DNA from: a bacterium
GTDB taxonomy: Bacteria > Cyanobacteriota > Vampirovibrionia > Gastranaerophilales > Gastranaerophilaceae
Assembly: GCA_017536545.1 (NCBI GenBank)
Contig: JAFXHF010000022.1
Location: forward strand, 1 to 41,826
DNA: 41,826 nucleotides
Direction: 5' to 3'
The notes beneath the pieces were generated by a model, which made no database searches, was not told the DNA's origin, and saw nothing but the letters and a program-made list of their open reading frames with translations. A program made the translations under genes and the position numbers. Positions within the stretch are counted from its first letter, which is position 1, and each line of letters begins with the position of its first letter. This document shows, piece after piece, positions 1-6,691 of the stretch.

Positions 1-470
1 AACACTTCACAGCCAATCTCTTGACCTAAAGTTTTCAACTGAGTAACCGCAGCTGGACGATAAACGTCACACGCAACTAAAAGCGGATTTTTACCTTCTT
101 TTTTAAGTTTAACAGCAAGTTTAGCTGAAGATGTAGTTTTACCAGAACCTTGCAAACCTAACATCATAATCAAACTTGGATGCCCTGATAAATCAAGTGG
201 TTTTAACTCTTTCCCTAACAATTCAACCAACTCATCATGAACAATTTTTACCAACTGTTGAGAAGGATTAACACCTTGTAAAACATTTTCACCTTCTGCT
301 TTATCTTTAATAGATGAAATAAAAGTTTTTACAACACGCAAGTTTACATCAGCTTCTAACAGTGCACGTCTAATCTCACGCAAAGCCTCTTGCATATTAT
401 CTTGTGTCAACTCTTGCGAATGAGTTCTTGAAATAATACCTTGTAGTTTTTCACTTAAATTATCAAACAT
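1..470 (-). CDS. ffh: Signal recognition particle GTPase Ffh (N-terminal part, cut by window edge)
   Basis: This is the protein half of the bacterial SRP, which binds signal sequences on ribosomes and delivers them to FtsY at the inner membrane. About 156 codons are visible, starting at the ATG at 468-470 and preceded by an AAAGGG Shine-Dalgarno. The visible part covers the N domain (MFDNLSEKLQGIISR, ALLEADVNL) and the start of the G domain, with the P-loop GLQGSGKTTS and the DVYRPAA motif typical of SRP GTPases. The rest of the G domain and the Met-rich M domain lie to the left of base 1. It is divergent from the small exported-protein genes that start at 577. Identity is very secure. Confidence 0.97.
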   Translation of the reverse strand, partial: MFDNLSEKLQGIISRTHSQELTQDNMQEALREIRRALLEADVNLRVVKTFISSIKDKAEGENVLQGVNPSQQLVKIVHDELVELLGKELKPLDLSGHPSLIMMLGLQGSGKTTSSAKLAVKLKKEGKNPLLVACDVYRPAAVTQLKTLGQEIGCEV

Positions 471-576
471 TTGAATATCCCTTTAAAATTTATATAAGCC
501 AATTTTACCATAAACAAATCCCTACTTTTAAAAAACAGGAAAATATGCTAAACTACCTATATAAATAGGAGCTTTT

Positions 577-975
577 ATGAAAAAGAAAATTATTATAATT
601 TTAAGTATATGGGTAATTTTAAGTACTATCTTTGGAATTTGCTATAAAAAATATGGCCCAAAACCAAAAGGCCCACACATCCAACCAATAAGTAGTGGAG
701 CTAAAGCCGCAAAAGAACCGTTTAAAACAATAGGTATGGCAGCTGTAGAAACCTCATTAAAACGTAATAAACCTGTTCTTGCTCCATTTGCAAAGGAAAT
801 GAGAGAACTTGGTGCAGAAAATATAAACTTACAAATAGAAAGAAATAGTAGTTCAATTACAAAAAGCCTTCCTCCCGTTATAATCGGAGGTAAAACGCAC
901 AAAAATAAAACAATTTGTGGAATAGTTTCATATGACTACAAAGGTAAAAGATACGAAGTTGGAACTTGCAAATAA
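577..975 (+). CDS. Exported or membrane-anchored small protein, unknown function (paralogue of the next gene)
   Basis: The 132-aa product has a Lys-rich start followed by a hydrophobic stretch (residues 5-23), which would serve as an uncleaved signal anchor or a signal peptide. The remainder is basic and ends in a tail of the form C-G-x-x-x-Y-D-Y-K-G-K-x-Y-E-V-G-x-C-K. The next gene ends in almost the same tail, so the two are probably an old tandem duplication. AGGAG at 567-571 lies 5 nt before the ATG. The stop codon overlaps the Shine-Dalgarno of the following gene, so they form an operon. I recognise no family. The paired Cys residues flanking a YxVG segment would suit a small disulphide-closed domain outside the cytoplasm (inference). 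Confidence 0.8.
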   Translation: MKKKIIIILSIWVILSTIFGICYKKYGPKPKGPHIQPISSGAKAAKEPFKTIGMAAVETSLKRNKPVLAPFAKEMRELGAENINLQIERNSSSITKSLPPVIIGGKTHKNKTICGIVSYDYKGKRYEVGTCK

Positions 976-987
976 GGAGAGTTGAGA

Positions 988-1425
988 ATGAAAAAATATG
1001 CATTATTAGGATTGATTTTAGGACTTTGCATAAATAGTGCACTTGCAACAGGCAATCCGTCTGATAAATACAAAAAGAACATCACTTATCCAAGTGCACC
1101 AAATTATTCAACCCAAACAACAACACCAAAAGCATACACAAATACTCAAACTGCGACTGGTAACTCTAAAAAGGCACAACTTGACTCAATAGCAAGACAA
1201 ATGCTAAAGGCTAGTGAAAATCATCAAGATTTATTGCCATATCAAAAGAAATTTATGAAAATGGGCGTAACTGAAATTTGTCCACCTCAAATTATATCCA
1301 AACGTACACCAACTTGCCCACCAATCAAAGTTCAAGTAAATGGACGAACATTAAGTGGAAGTAAATGTGCTATTATGTGTTACAAATATGATGGCAAAGA
1401 ATATGATGTTGGTTATTGCAAATAA
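988..1425 (+). CDS. Exported small Cys-containing protein, unknown function
   Basis: The 145-aa product starts MKKYALLGLILGLCINSALA, a classic Sec signal peptide with a likely cut after ALA (about residue 20). An in-frame TTG at 982 also exists, but the ATG at 988 sits 8 nt after AAGGAG (974-979), which overlaps the upstream stop, so I take 988. The mature part begins with a Thr/Asn/Ser-rich linker (about residues 25-65) and ends in a Cys-rich region with CPPQ, CPPIK, SKC, IMCYKYDGKEYDV and a final CK. The C-terminal 50 residues resemble those of the upstream gene. It probably acts in the periplasm or outside the cell. No known family is recognised. Confidence 0.82.
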   Translation: MKKYALLGLILGLCINSALATGNPSDKYKKNITYPSAPNYSTQTTTPKAYTNTQTATGNSKKAQLDSIARQMLKASENHQDLLPYQKKFMKMGVTEICPPQIISKRTPTCPPIKVQVNGRTLSGSKCAIMCYKYDGKEYDVGYCK

Positions 1426-1446
1426 TTAAAAGCTAAATAAACATAG

Positions 1447-1480
1447 AAAAATCCCGCCTCTTGTTAGAAGCGGGATTTTT
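1447..1480. terminator. Bidirectional intrinsic terminator
   Basis: The arms AAAAATCCCGC and GCGGGATTTTT flank a 12-nt loop. U-runs occur in both reading directions, so it can end both the exported-protein operon (plus) and the fba transcript (minus). Confidence 0.88.
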
Positions 1481-1507
1481 AAATTTGACCTATATTAGGT
1501 TGAGCAA

Positions 1508-1585
1508 ATTGCCCCGTCTGCCTTTTTAGGCAATCTACCAATTTCTAAAAGCCATTGGTAACATATTACCCCGTGCGGCGAGCAC
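1508..1585. repeat. Run of three small stem-loops downstream of fba
   Basis: Three hairpins follow each other between the fba stop codon and the shared terminator: GTGC/GCAC (1573-1576 with 1582-1585), TACCAAT/ATTGGTA (1536-1542 with 1554-1560) and ATTGCC/GGCAAT (1508-1513 with 1529-1534). The third contains an alternative inner pairing GCC/GGC. None has a U-tract. The pattern looks like a structured 3' UTR or a remnant of a dispersed intergenic repeat. CCCCGT occurs twice in it. Confidence 0.5.
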
Positions 1586-2545
1586 CTAGTCTTGAGCGTG
1601 ACCAGCAGTACCTAATACATCTCTCATTTTGTGCATAACCATTTCTTTAACGGCAGTTCTACCTGGTCCCATGTATTCACGTGGGTCGAATTTATCAGGA
1701 TGTTCTGTGAAGAATTCTCTGATAGTAGAAGTCATTGCAAGTCTCAAGTCTGTATCGATATTGATTTTTGCAACACCGTGTTTAGAAGCATAGTTAAGCA
1801 TATCTTCTGGAACACCTTGAGCGTTAGGTAATTTACCACCATATTGGTTACATTTAGCAACGAATTCAGCAGGAACTGAAGATGAACCGTGTAAAACTAA
1901 TGGGAAGTTAGGGAAACCAGCTTCAGCAAGAGCTGATTTGATTTCTTCTAAACGTTTGAAGTCTAATTTAGCTTCACCTGAGAATTTGTAAGCACCGTGA
2001 GAAGTACCGATAGCAACTGCTAATGAATCACAACCAGTTTCTTTAACGAATCTTACAGCTTCTTGAGGATCTGTATAAGTAGAATCAGCTGCAGAAACTT
2101 TAACATCGTCTTCAACACCAGCTAATTTACCTAATTCAGCTTCAACTGAAACTCCTCTTTCGTGAGCATATTCAACAACTTTTTTAGTTAGAGCGATGTT
2201 TTCTTCTAATGGGAATCTAGAACCATCGATCATAACTGATGAGAAACCACCATCGATACAAGCTTTACAAATTTCGAAATCTGCACCGTGGTCTAAGTGA
2301 AGAGCGATAGGTACAGTTGTTGTAGCTAAAGCAGCTTCAACCAATTTGATTAAGTAAGTTTGGTTAGCATATTTTCTAGCACCTGCAGAAACTTGTAAAA
2401 TGATAGGTGATTGAGTTTCTTCAGCAGCTTCTGCAATACCTTGTAAAATTTCCATGTTGTTAACGTTGTAAGCACCAATAGCGTATCCGCCTTCTAATGC
2501 TTTTTTGAACATTTCATTTGTTCCAACTAATTTTCTTTCACTCAT
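1586..2545 (-). CDS. fba: Fructose-bisphosphate aldolase, class II
   Basis: This enzyme cleaves fructose-1,6-bisphosphate to DHAP and glyceraldehyde-3-phosphate, using Zn2+, in glycolysis and gluconeogenesis in the cytoplasm. The 319-aa length is normal for the class. Zinc and catalytic residues are visible: HLDHG (83-87, catalytic Asp and first Zn His), EAELG (135-139), GTSHGAYKF (180-188), LHGSSS (218-223) and the phosphate-binding INIDTD (261-266). A longer reading frame runs upstream, but the ATG at 2543-2545 is preceded by AAGGAG and starts the conserved sequence MSERKLVGTNEMF, so it is the real start. A ROK sugar kinase lies just upstream on the same strand but is separated by a terminator hairpin. 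Confidence 0.97.
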   Translation of the reverse strand: MSERKLVGTNEMFKKALEGGYAIGAYNVNNMEILQGIAEAAEETQSPIILQVSAGARKYANQTYLIKLVEAALATTTVPIALHLDHGADFEICKACIDGGFSSVMIDGSRFPLEENIALTKKVVEYAHERGVSVEAELGKLAGVEDDVKVSAADSTYTDPQEAVRFVKETGCDSLAVAIGTSHGAYKFSGEAKLDFKRLEEIKSALAEAGFPNFPLVLHGSSSVPAEFVAKCNQYGGKLPNAQGVPEDMLNYASKHGVAKINIDTDLRLAMTSTIREFFTEHPDKFDPREYMGPGRTAVKEMVMHKMRDVLGTAGHAQD

Positions 2546-2623
2546 TTGAGTCTCCTTCTTCTTGTATAATATATTACACATGCCTAATCTATAACAAACA
2601 AAACTAAACTTCAAGACAAATAA

Positions 2624-2653
2624 AAAGACCATCATATAAATGTGGTGGTCTTT
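2624..2653 (-). terminator. Terminator hairpin of the ROK kinase gene
   Basis: AAAGACC-ACCA pairs with TGATGGTCTTT (read on the minus strand) with one A-C mismatch, followed by a T-rich stretch. It lies about 50 bp after the ROK stop and before the fba start. Confidence 0.7.
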
Positions 2654-2695
2654 AATATTTTTAGATTTTTCTTTTTAACTAGAATAACAACTCTA

Positions 2696-2707
2696 TATAT
2701 TTACCCC
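2696..2707 (-). repeat. GGGGTAAATATA intergenic tag, copy 1
   Basis: The minus-strand motif begins within the TAG stop codon of the ROK kinase gene (TAGGGGTAAATATATAG). The same core occurs at 26257-26268, 33462-33472 and 41753-41764. Confidence 0.6.
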
Positions 2708-3657
2708 TAGCCTTCAACAAGCATAGAAGCACCGATAACACCAGCACTATTACCAAGTTCAGCAGGTACAATTTCAACTGATTCACGTTGAACTTTCATC
2801 GCTCTATCATTGATAGTTCTTCTGATTGGATCTAAAAGAAGGTCACCACATTCAGCAACACCTCCACCGATAATAATTTTTTCAGGGTTAAGTAAGTTAA
2901 TAACACTAGTTAATCCCATACCGATATAGTAACCCATTTTTTCAAAAATACGTTTTGCAACAGGATCACCAGCTTCAGCAGCTTTAGCAACGATATATGG
3001 AGTAATTTCACCATCACCTGCAAGTTCACGGAATTTAGCTGATTTTCCACCTTTCAAATATTCTTGAGCCATAGCTACAATTGATGGCCCAGAAGCAAAT
3101 GCCTCTAAACAACCACTATCACCGCAACCGCAAAGAGGGCCATCTTCCATTTGAAGTTTGATATGACCAAGTTCACCAGCAGCATTAGCAGCACCACGAA
3201 CAACTTTGCCATTGATTACCAAACCTGAACCAATACCTGTACCAACAGTAATACATACAAAGTTTTCGCAACCACGACCAGCACCAAATTTTAATTCACC
3301 CAAAGCTGCACATCTTACATCGTTATCAATACGAGTTGGGATATGAAATTCCTCTTCTATCATTTGTGCAATTGGTACATTAACCCAACCAGGGATATTT
3401 GGAGCAAGCTTAACAACACCAGTTTTACAATCAACTTGACCAGGGAAATCAAAACCAATACCTTGAATATCTTTTGATTCAGTATTTGTTTCTTTCATCA
3501 AGTCTTTGATTGCTTGTTTAATGTTGTTAACTGTATATTCATAACCCATTTGAGCATATGTTGGAACACTGTTTGAGTAAATAATTTTACCTTCGCCATC
3601 AACTAAAGCAATTTTTACATTTGTGCCACCAACATCAATACCAATTCTTTTTACCAT
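2707..3657 (-). CDS. ROK-family sugar kinase, probable glucokinase
   Basis: It probably phosphorylates glucose (or a related hexose or hexosamine) with ATP at the entry to glycolysis. The 316-aa protein shows the ATP-binding DVGGTN (8-13), DND with the catalytic Asp near 113, GTGIGSG (139-145), GELGH (161-165) and the ROK zinc site H165 plus CGCG..GCLEA (Cys 176, 178, 183). There is no N-terminal HTH, so it is a kinase and not a NagC/XylR-type repressor. The ATG at 3655-3657 follows AGGAAG. A weak sigma-70-like promoter (TTTACA at 3727-3732, 17 bp, TTTAAT at 3704-3709, minus strand) may drive it. The neighbouring fba supports a glycolytic role. Exact sugar specificity cannot be read from the sequence. 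Confidence 0.92.
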   Translation of the reverse strand: MVKRIGIDVGGTNVKIALVDGEGKIIYSNSVPTYAQMGYEYTVNNIKQAIKDLMKETNTESKDIQGIGFDFPGQVDCKTGVVKLAPNIPGWVNVPIAQMIEEEFHIPTRIDNDVRCAALGELKFGAGRGCENFVCITVGTGIGSGLVINGKVVRGAANAAGELGHIKLQMEDGPLCGCGDSGCLEAFASGPSIVAMAQEYLKGGKSAKFRELAGDGEITPYIVAKAAEAGDPVAKRIFEKMGYYIGMGLTSVINLLNPEKIIIGGGVAECGDLLLDPIRRTINDRAMKVQRESVEIVPAELGNSAGVIGASMLVEG

Positions 3658-3726
3658 ATTTCTTCCTCTTCTTTATAAGTCTAGTCTTATACATTAATCA
3701 TACATTAAATATCTAATTTATAAAAC

Positions 3727-3743
3727 TGTAAACTTTTGTAACA
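3727..3743. promoter_or_regulatory. Putative operator D (TGTAAAC-TTT-TGTAACA) upstream of the 592-aa gene
   Basis: This 17-bp imperfect palindrome belongs to a set of five related sites in the window. It ends 37 bp before the -10-like element GCCGTAAT and 17 bp before the -35-like TAAAGTTT. Confidence 0.5.
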
Positions 3744-3760
3744 AAAAGCTCTCTATTTTT

Positions 3761-3788
3761 TAAAGTTTGAACCTTAAAATGCCGTAAT
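3761..3788 (+). promoter_or_regulatory. Sigma-28 (FliA/SigD)-like promoter
   Basis: TAAAGTTT (3761-3768), a 12-bp spacer and GCCGTAAT (3781-3788) match the flagellar sigma-28 consensus TAAAGTTT-N11-GCCGATAA: the -35 is exact and GCCG is exact, with a spacer one base longer. The predicted start of transcription is near 3795, giving a leader of about 40 nt. Confidence 0.6.
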
Positions 3789-3834
3789 ACTACATGAAAG
3801 GCACTAAAAGTTACGAAATTAAGAAAGGAAAGCA

Positions 3835-5613
3835 ATGGGATTAGCAGCATCACAAGCTAGATTATTAACCATAACAGCCCGCAAAGCTGACTGCGAATTC
3901 TTGTCGATGAATTTATCGCATCAAAAGCTTGCTCTTTCTCGTAGCATGGAAAGAGTGTCTAGCGAGTACCAAGATTCTTTAAACAAAACTAAACTTGTTT
4001 ATGATTATTATGGTGCTGGTGATAGCGATATGGCTTTAACTTATGGACTATTAATGAGCCCATCTGTTTACAACGATTATTATCCGAAATTAGTTTCAGA
4101 TAGCAAAAATAGAATTGTACTAAACTCTGCATATGCTCAAGCAGCAAGAGCCGCTGGCATTCCTGCAGAAGGTTTGTTAGGTACACCATCATCAGATGTA
4201 CGTAACAAGTTCGTTGAATCATTGGCTAATTATGGAATTATTACACCTACTCAAGCAGTATCAATTCAAGGTGTTCCATATAATAACGCACTTGGTCTTG
4301 GTAATGGTGTTTCAGCATCTACAAGTTTGACTGAAATTACTTATGATGAATTACTTGAGATGATAGAAGCTCAAGGCGTTGATTCAGAAACTTATGGAAT
4401 AAAATTCGGTGGCAACTGGCCAAATCACGGTGGAACTTTATACTTAACAAAAGAAGAAGGTGCCACATACGATAAAAAGGACGATGGCGGAAATGTAACA
4501 ATCAGTGAATTGTTAAATAAAAACAAAGACATTACTTTGAGTTTATACTCTCAAAAAGGTGAACAATTACCTATCACTGGTGCTGAATTATTACAAAACA
4601 TTGTTGGTGGTGATAGCTACGGTCCAGGTCTTCTAGACTGGATGTTAGATCAATTTGCAAACGTTTTAGGTGGTACTGCAGCAAGCGAAACAGCACTACA
4701 ATATGCATATAATTCAGTTTATGACTTAATTTACCCATCAGAAGCTGTAGATAAAACTTGGGACGATTTTTATAAAAATCACGGTAATACATTATTAAAA
4801 GACAGAGAAAGAAAAGATAGAGCAAATGACACAGACCATGATGATGATGGTAAGGCATTTAAAACAGCTCTTGATGAACTAGCAGTACAAGTTTACTACA
4901 AAGAAGATCAAAGAGATTATTATGATGATATTAACAAAAACTCTAAAAATTATATTGGTTTCACATACACTTGGAACAAAGAAAGATCTGACTGGAACAT
5001 CTTCCACCAAGATAGAAAAGATAGATCTCAAATCCAAATCAATATAAGTAACGTTGCACAAGCCTTCTTGACTTCATATGTTCAATATATGGAAGGTCTT
5101 GGTGACTCTAAATTAGGCTGGCAAAAAGGTAATATTAGTGATAGTACACTTTACGACCCAGAACACAGTGACTTTATGTTCACTATTGTATCAGATACAG
5201 AAGTTGATATGGGAGATTCTCATCTATATGCAAACTTCTACGATACATTATTCAACCAAATCTGTGTAAACGGTTGGACAGAAAATGCTCAAATCGATGA
5301 TCAAGAATACATGTCAGAAATGTTAAAATCTGGTATGGTATTTATATCATCAATGAGTGAAGATGGATACTACTATCAAGGAAACTACACAACAGACAGA
5401 AATATCCTTGAAGTAGCTGATGAAGAAGCAATTGCAAAAGCTGAAGCAAAATACAACACTGAAAAAGCTAAAATTGAAAATAAAGAACAAACTATTGACT
5501 TAAAAATGAAAAACTTAGATACAGAGATATCATCACTCACAACCGAATACGATACGACAAAGAGTATAATATCGAAAGCTATCGAAAAAGGATTTAAGCG
5601 ATATGAAGCATAA
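3835..5613 (+). CDS. Large protein with helical ends, unknown function; possible flagellar-type exported/axial protein
   Basis: The 592-aa protein is acidic and polar and has no Sec signal. It begins MGLAASQARLLTITARK, an amphipathic helical start, and its last 65 residues are a Glu/Lys-rich heptad-like coil ending in a basic, aromatic tail (GFKRYEA). Helical segments at both ends around a large central domain recall flagellar axial and hook-associated proteins, and the gene has a sigma-28-like promoter. The central part is rich in Tyr, Asp and Asn and contains a DxDxDG calcium-loop-like motif near residue 333. GAAAGGAAAG precedes the ATG at 3835. It is a single-gene unit with its own terminator. 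The function is inferred from architecture and promoter only; I recognise no named family. Confidence 0.85.
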   Translation: MGLAASQARLLTITARKADCEFLSMNLSHQKLALSRSMERVSSEYQDSLNKTKLVYDYYGAGDSDMALTYGLLMSPSVYNDYYPKLVSDSKNRIVLNSAYAQAARAAGIPAEGLLGTPSSDVRNKFVESLANYGIITPTQAVSIQGVPYNNALGLGNGVSASTSLTEITYDELLEMIEAQGVDSETYGIKFGGNWPNHGGTLYLTKEEGATYDKKDDGGNVTISELLNKNKDITLSLYSQKGEQLPITGAELLQNIVGGDSYGPGLLDWMLDQFANVLGGTAASETALQYAYNSVYDLIYPSEAVDKTWDDFYKNHGNTLLKDRERKDRANDTDHDDDGKAFKTALDELAVQVYYKEDQRDYYDDINKNSKNYIGFTYTWNKERSDWNIFHQDRKDRSQIQINISNVAQAFLTSYVQYMEGLGDSKLGWQKGNISDSTLYDPEHSDFMFTIVSDTEVDMGDSHLYANFYDTLFNQICVNGWTENAQIDDQEYMSEMLKSGMVFISSMSEDGYYYQGNYTTDRNILEVADEEAIAKAEAKYNTEKAKIENKEQTIDLKMKNLDTEISSLTTEYDTTKSIISKAIEKGFKRYEA

Positions 5614-5642
5614 AAAAAGACCACACAATGTGGTCTTTTTTA
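5612..5642 (+). terminator. Intrinsic terminator of the 592-aa gene
   Basis: AAAAAAGACCACA pairs with TGTGGTCTTTTTT around a 3-nt loop directly after the stop codon. The A/T-flanked stem can work in both directions and may also serve the convergent methyltransferase gene. Confidence 0.88.
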
Positions 5643-5650
5643 AATTTTAT

Positions 5651-5677
5651 GAGATTCTCTGCTTCGCTCAGAATGAC
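5651..5677. repeat. Single-arm intergenic repeat ending GAATGAC
   Basis: The 27-bp element reads, on the minus strand, GTCATTCTGAGCGAAGCAG and then AGAATCTC, with ATTCT/AGAAT arms. It shares the GTCATTC terminus with the 73-bp double palindrome at 33383-33455 and resembles a style of dispersed repeat seen between genes in many bacterial genomes. Confidence 0.6.
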
Positions 5678-5683
5678 TATATC

Positions 5684-6565
5684 TTATACTTTTTGGAATA
5701 CGAAAATATATTCGTGAGTAAAGATACTAAAACCACCAGCCAACGCTCTATAACGCCACAAATTAGCAGTTCTACCTTTACCTCTTTCATTACCTTGAAT
5801 ATCTTTTACAATAGTAGATTTTAAAACAAAACCTAATTTTCTCATTCTATTCATACATTCAAATCCTAAAGGCTGAACTTCAGAATTTTTGTAACTGTCA
5901 CCAATGATTAAACAAGCAAAACGACCTTTTTCAAGCATATCATAACCATTTTTGGCAACTTTTTCAAACATATCATAAAATTCTTCTGTTGATTCACAGT
6001 TTGATAAATCTTCTTTTTTATCAGAGAATTTGATAATATCATCATAAGGTGGGTGTAACATCAAGAATTGAGCTTTCTTTTCACCCAAAATATCAAGACC
6101 TGCTTGAATTTTATCTTTAACAACTTCTGAAGATGAATCACCACAAATAATTCTCACATCTGTAACAAGTTGCTTTGGAGTAAATTTTTCAGAAACACTT
6201 TCTGCTAAATCTTCTTTCAATTCAACACCAATACAACGTCTTTCCATATTGATAGCTTCAATACCAGAAGTACCTGAACCAAAGAACAAATCAAGAACAA
6301 CGTCGCCCTTTTTAGTATATCTTTCATACATTTGTTGAGCGATTTGTGGAATATAATTACCGTGGTATTCGTTTGAATGACCGTGTTGTTTCAATCTTGA
6401 TGGGAATTGCCACAATGTACCTGTCAAAATATGAGCATAATCTTTCCATTTTTTCAAATTGATATCGCTATATTTTGTAGTCTTAACCTCAGGTTGTTTT
6501 ACTACTTGTAAATCAGCCTGCTTTTTTGGTTGTAATTTTAAATTTGTATTAGCTCTTCTCACCAA
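5684..6565 (-). CDS. Orphan DNA methyltransferase (N6-adenine/N4-cytosine type, DNA methylase family)
   Basis: It probably transfers a methyl group from S-adenosylmethionine to an exocyclic amine of A or C in DNA. In 293 aa it shows motif I DLFFGSGTSGIEA (FGSGT at 95-99) for SAM binding, a following acidic strand (IGVEL), and a catalytic motif IV that reads HPPY (171-174) where DPPY is usual. Motif I precedes motif IV. No restriction endonuclease or specificity gene is next to it, so it looks solitary and may act in regulation or mismatch strand marking. It starts at a TTG (6563-6565) or the adjoining GTG, after GAGGGG. It is divergent from mutL. The target sequence cannot be predicted here. 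Confidence 0.87.
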   Translation of the reverse strand: MVRRANTNLKLQPKKQADLQVVKQPEVKTTKYSDINLKKWKDYAHILTGTLWQFPSRLKQHGHSNEYHGNYIPQIAQQMYERYTKKGDVVLDLFFGSGTSGIEAINMERRCIGVELKEDLAESVSEKFTPKQLVTDVRIICGDSSSEVVKDKIQAGLDILGEKKAQFLMLHPPYDDIIKFSDKKEDLSNCESTEEFYDMFEKVAKNGYDMLEKGRFACLIIGDSYKNSEVQPLGFECMNRMRKLGFVLKSTIVKDIQGNERGKGRTANLWRYRALAGGFSIFTHEYIFVFQKV

Positions 6566-6691
6566 AATTGTCCCCTCGTCTGTATATATTTTTCTACATT
6601 CTTAGATTACAAAAATGTTTCAAATTTGTAATCAAACATTTAGATGATTTTGTGTTTGGTGTAGATTGAGATAGAGGTTTAGGGAAAAGTT

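Noticed and set aside
642-902. Minus-strand open frame with a hydrophobic product
   Set aside because: It lies fully inside the exported-protein gene at 577-975, has no Shine-Dalgarno and no family-like sequence.
2624-5642. Similarity between terminators at 2624-2653 and 5612-5642 (AGACCAC/GTGGTCT)
   Set aside because: The match is limited to a short stem core; coincidence between terminators is more likely than a repeat family.
5603-5824. Plus-strand frame after the 592-aa gene
   Set aside because: It runs through the terminator and a repeat, then antisense to the methyltransferase; no ribosome site or plausible protein.
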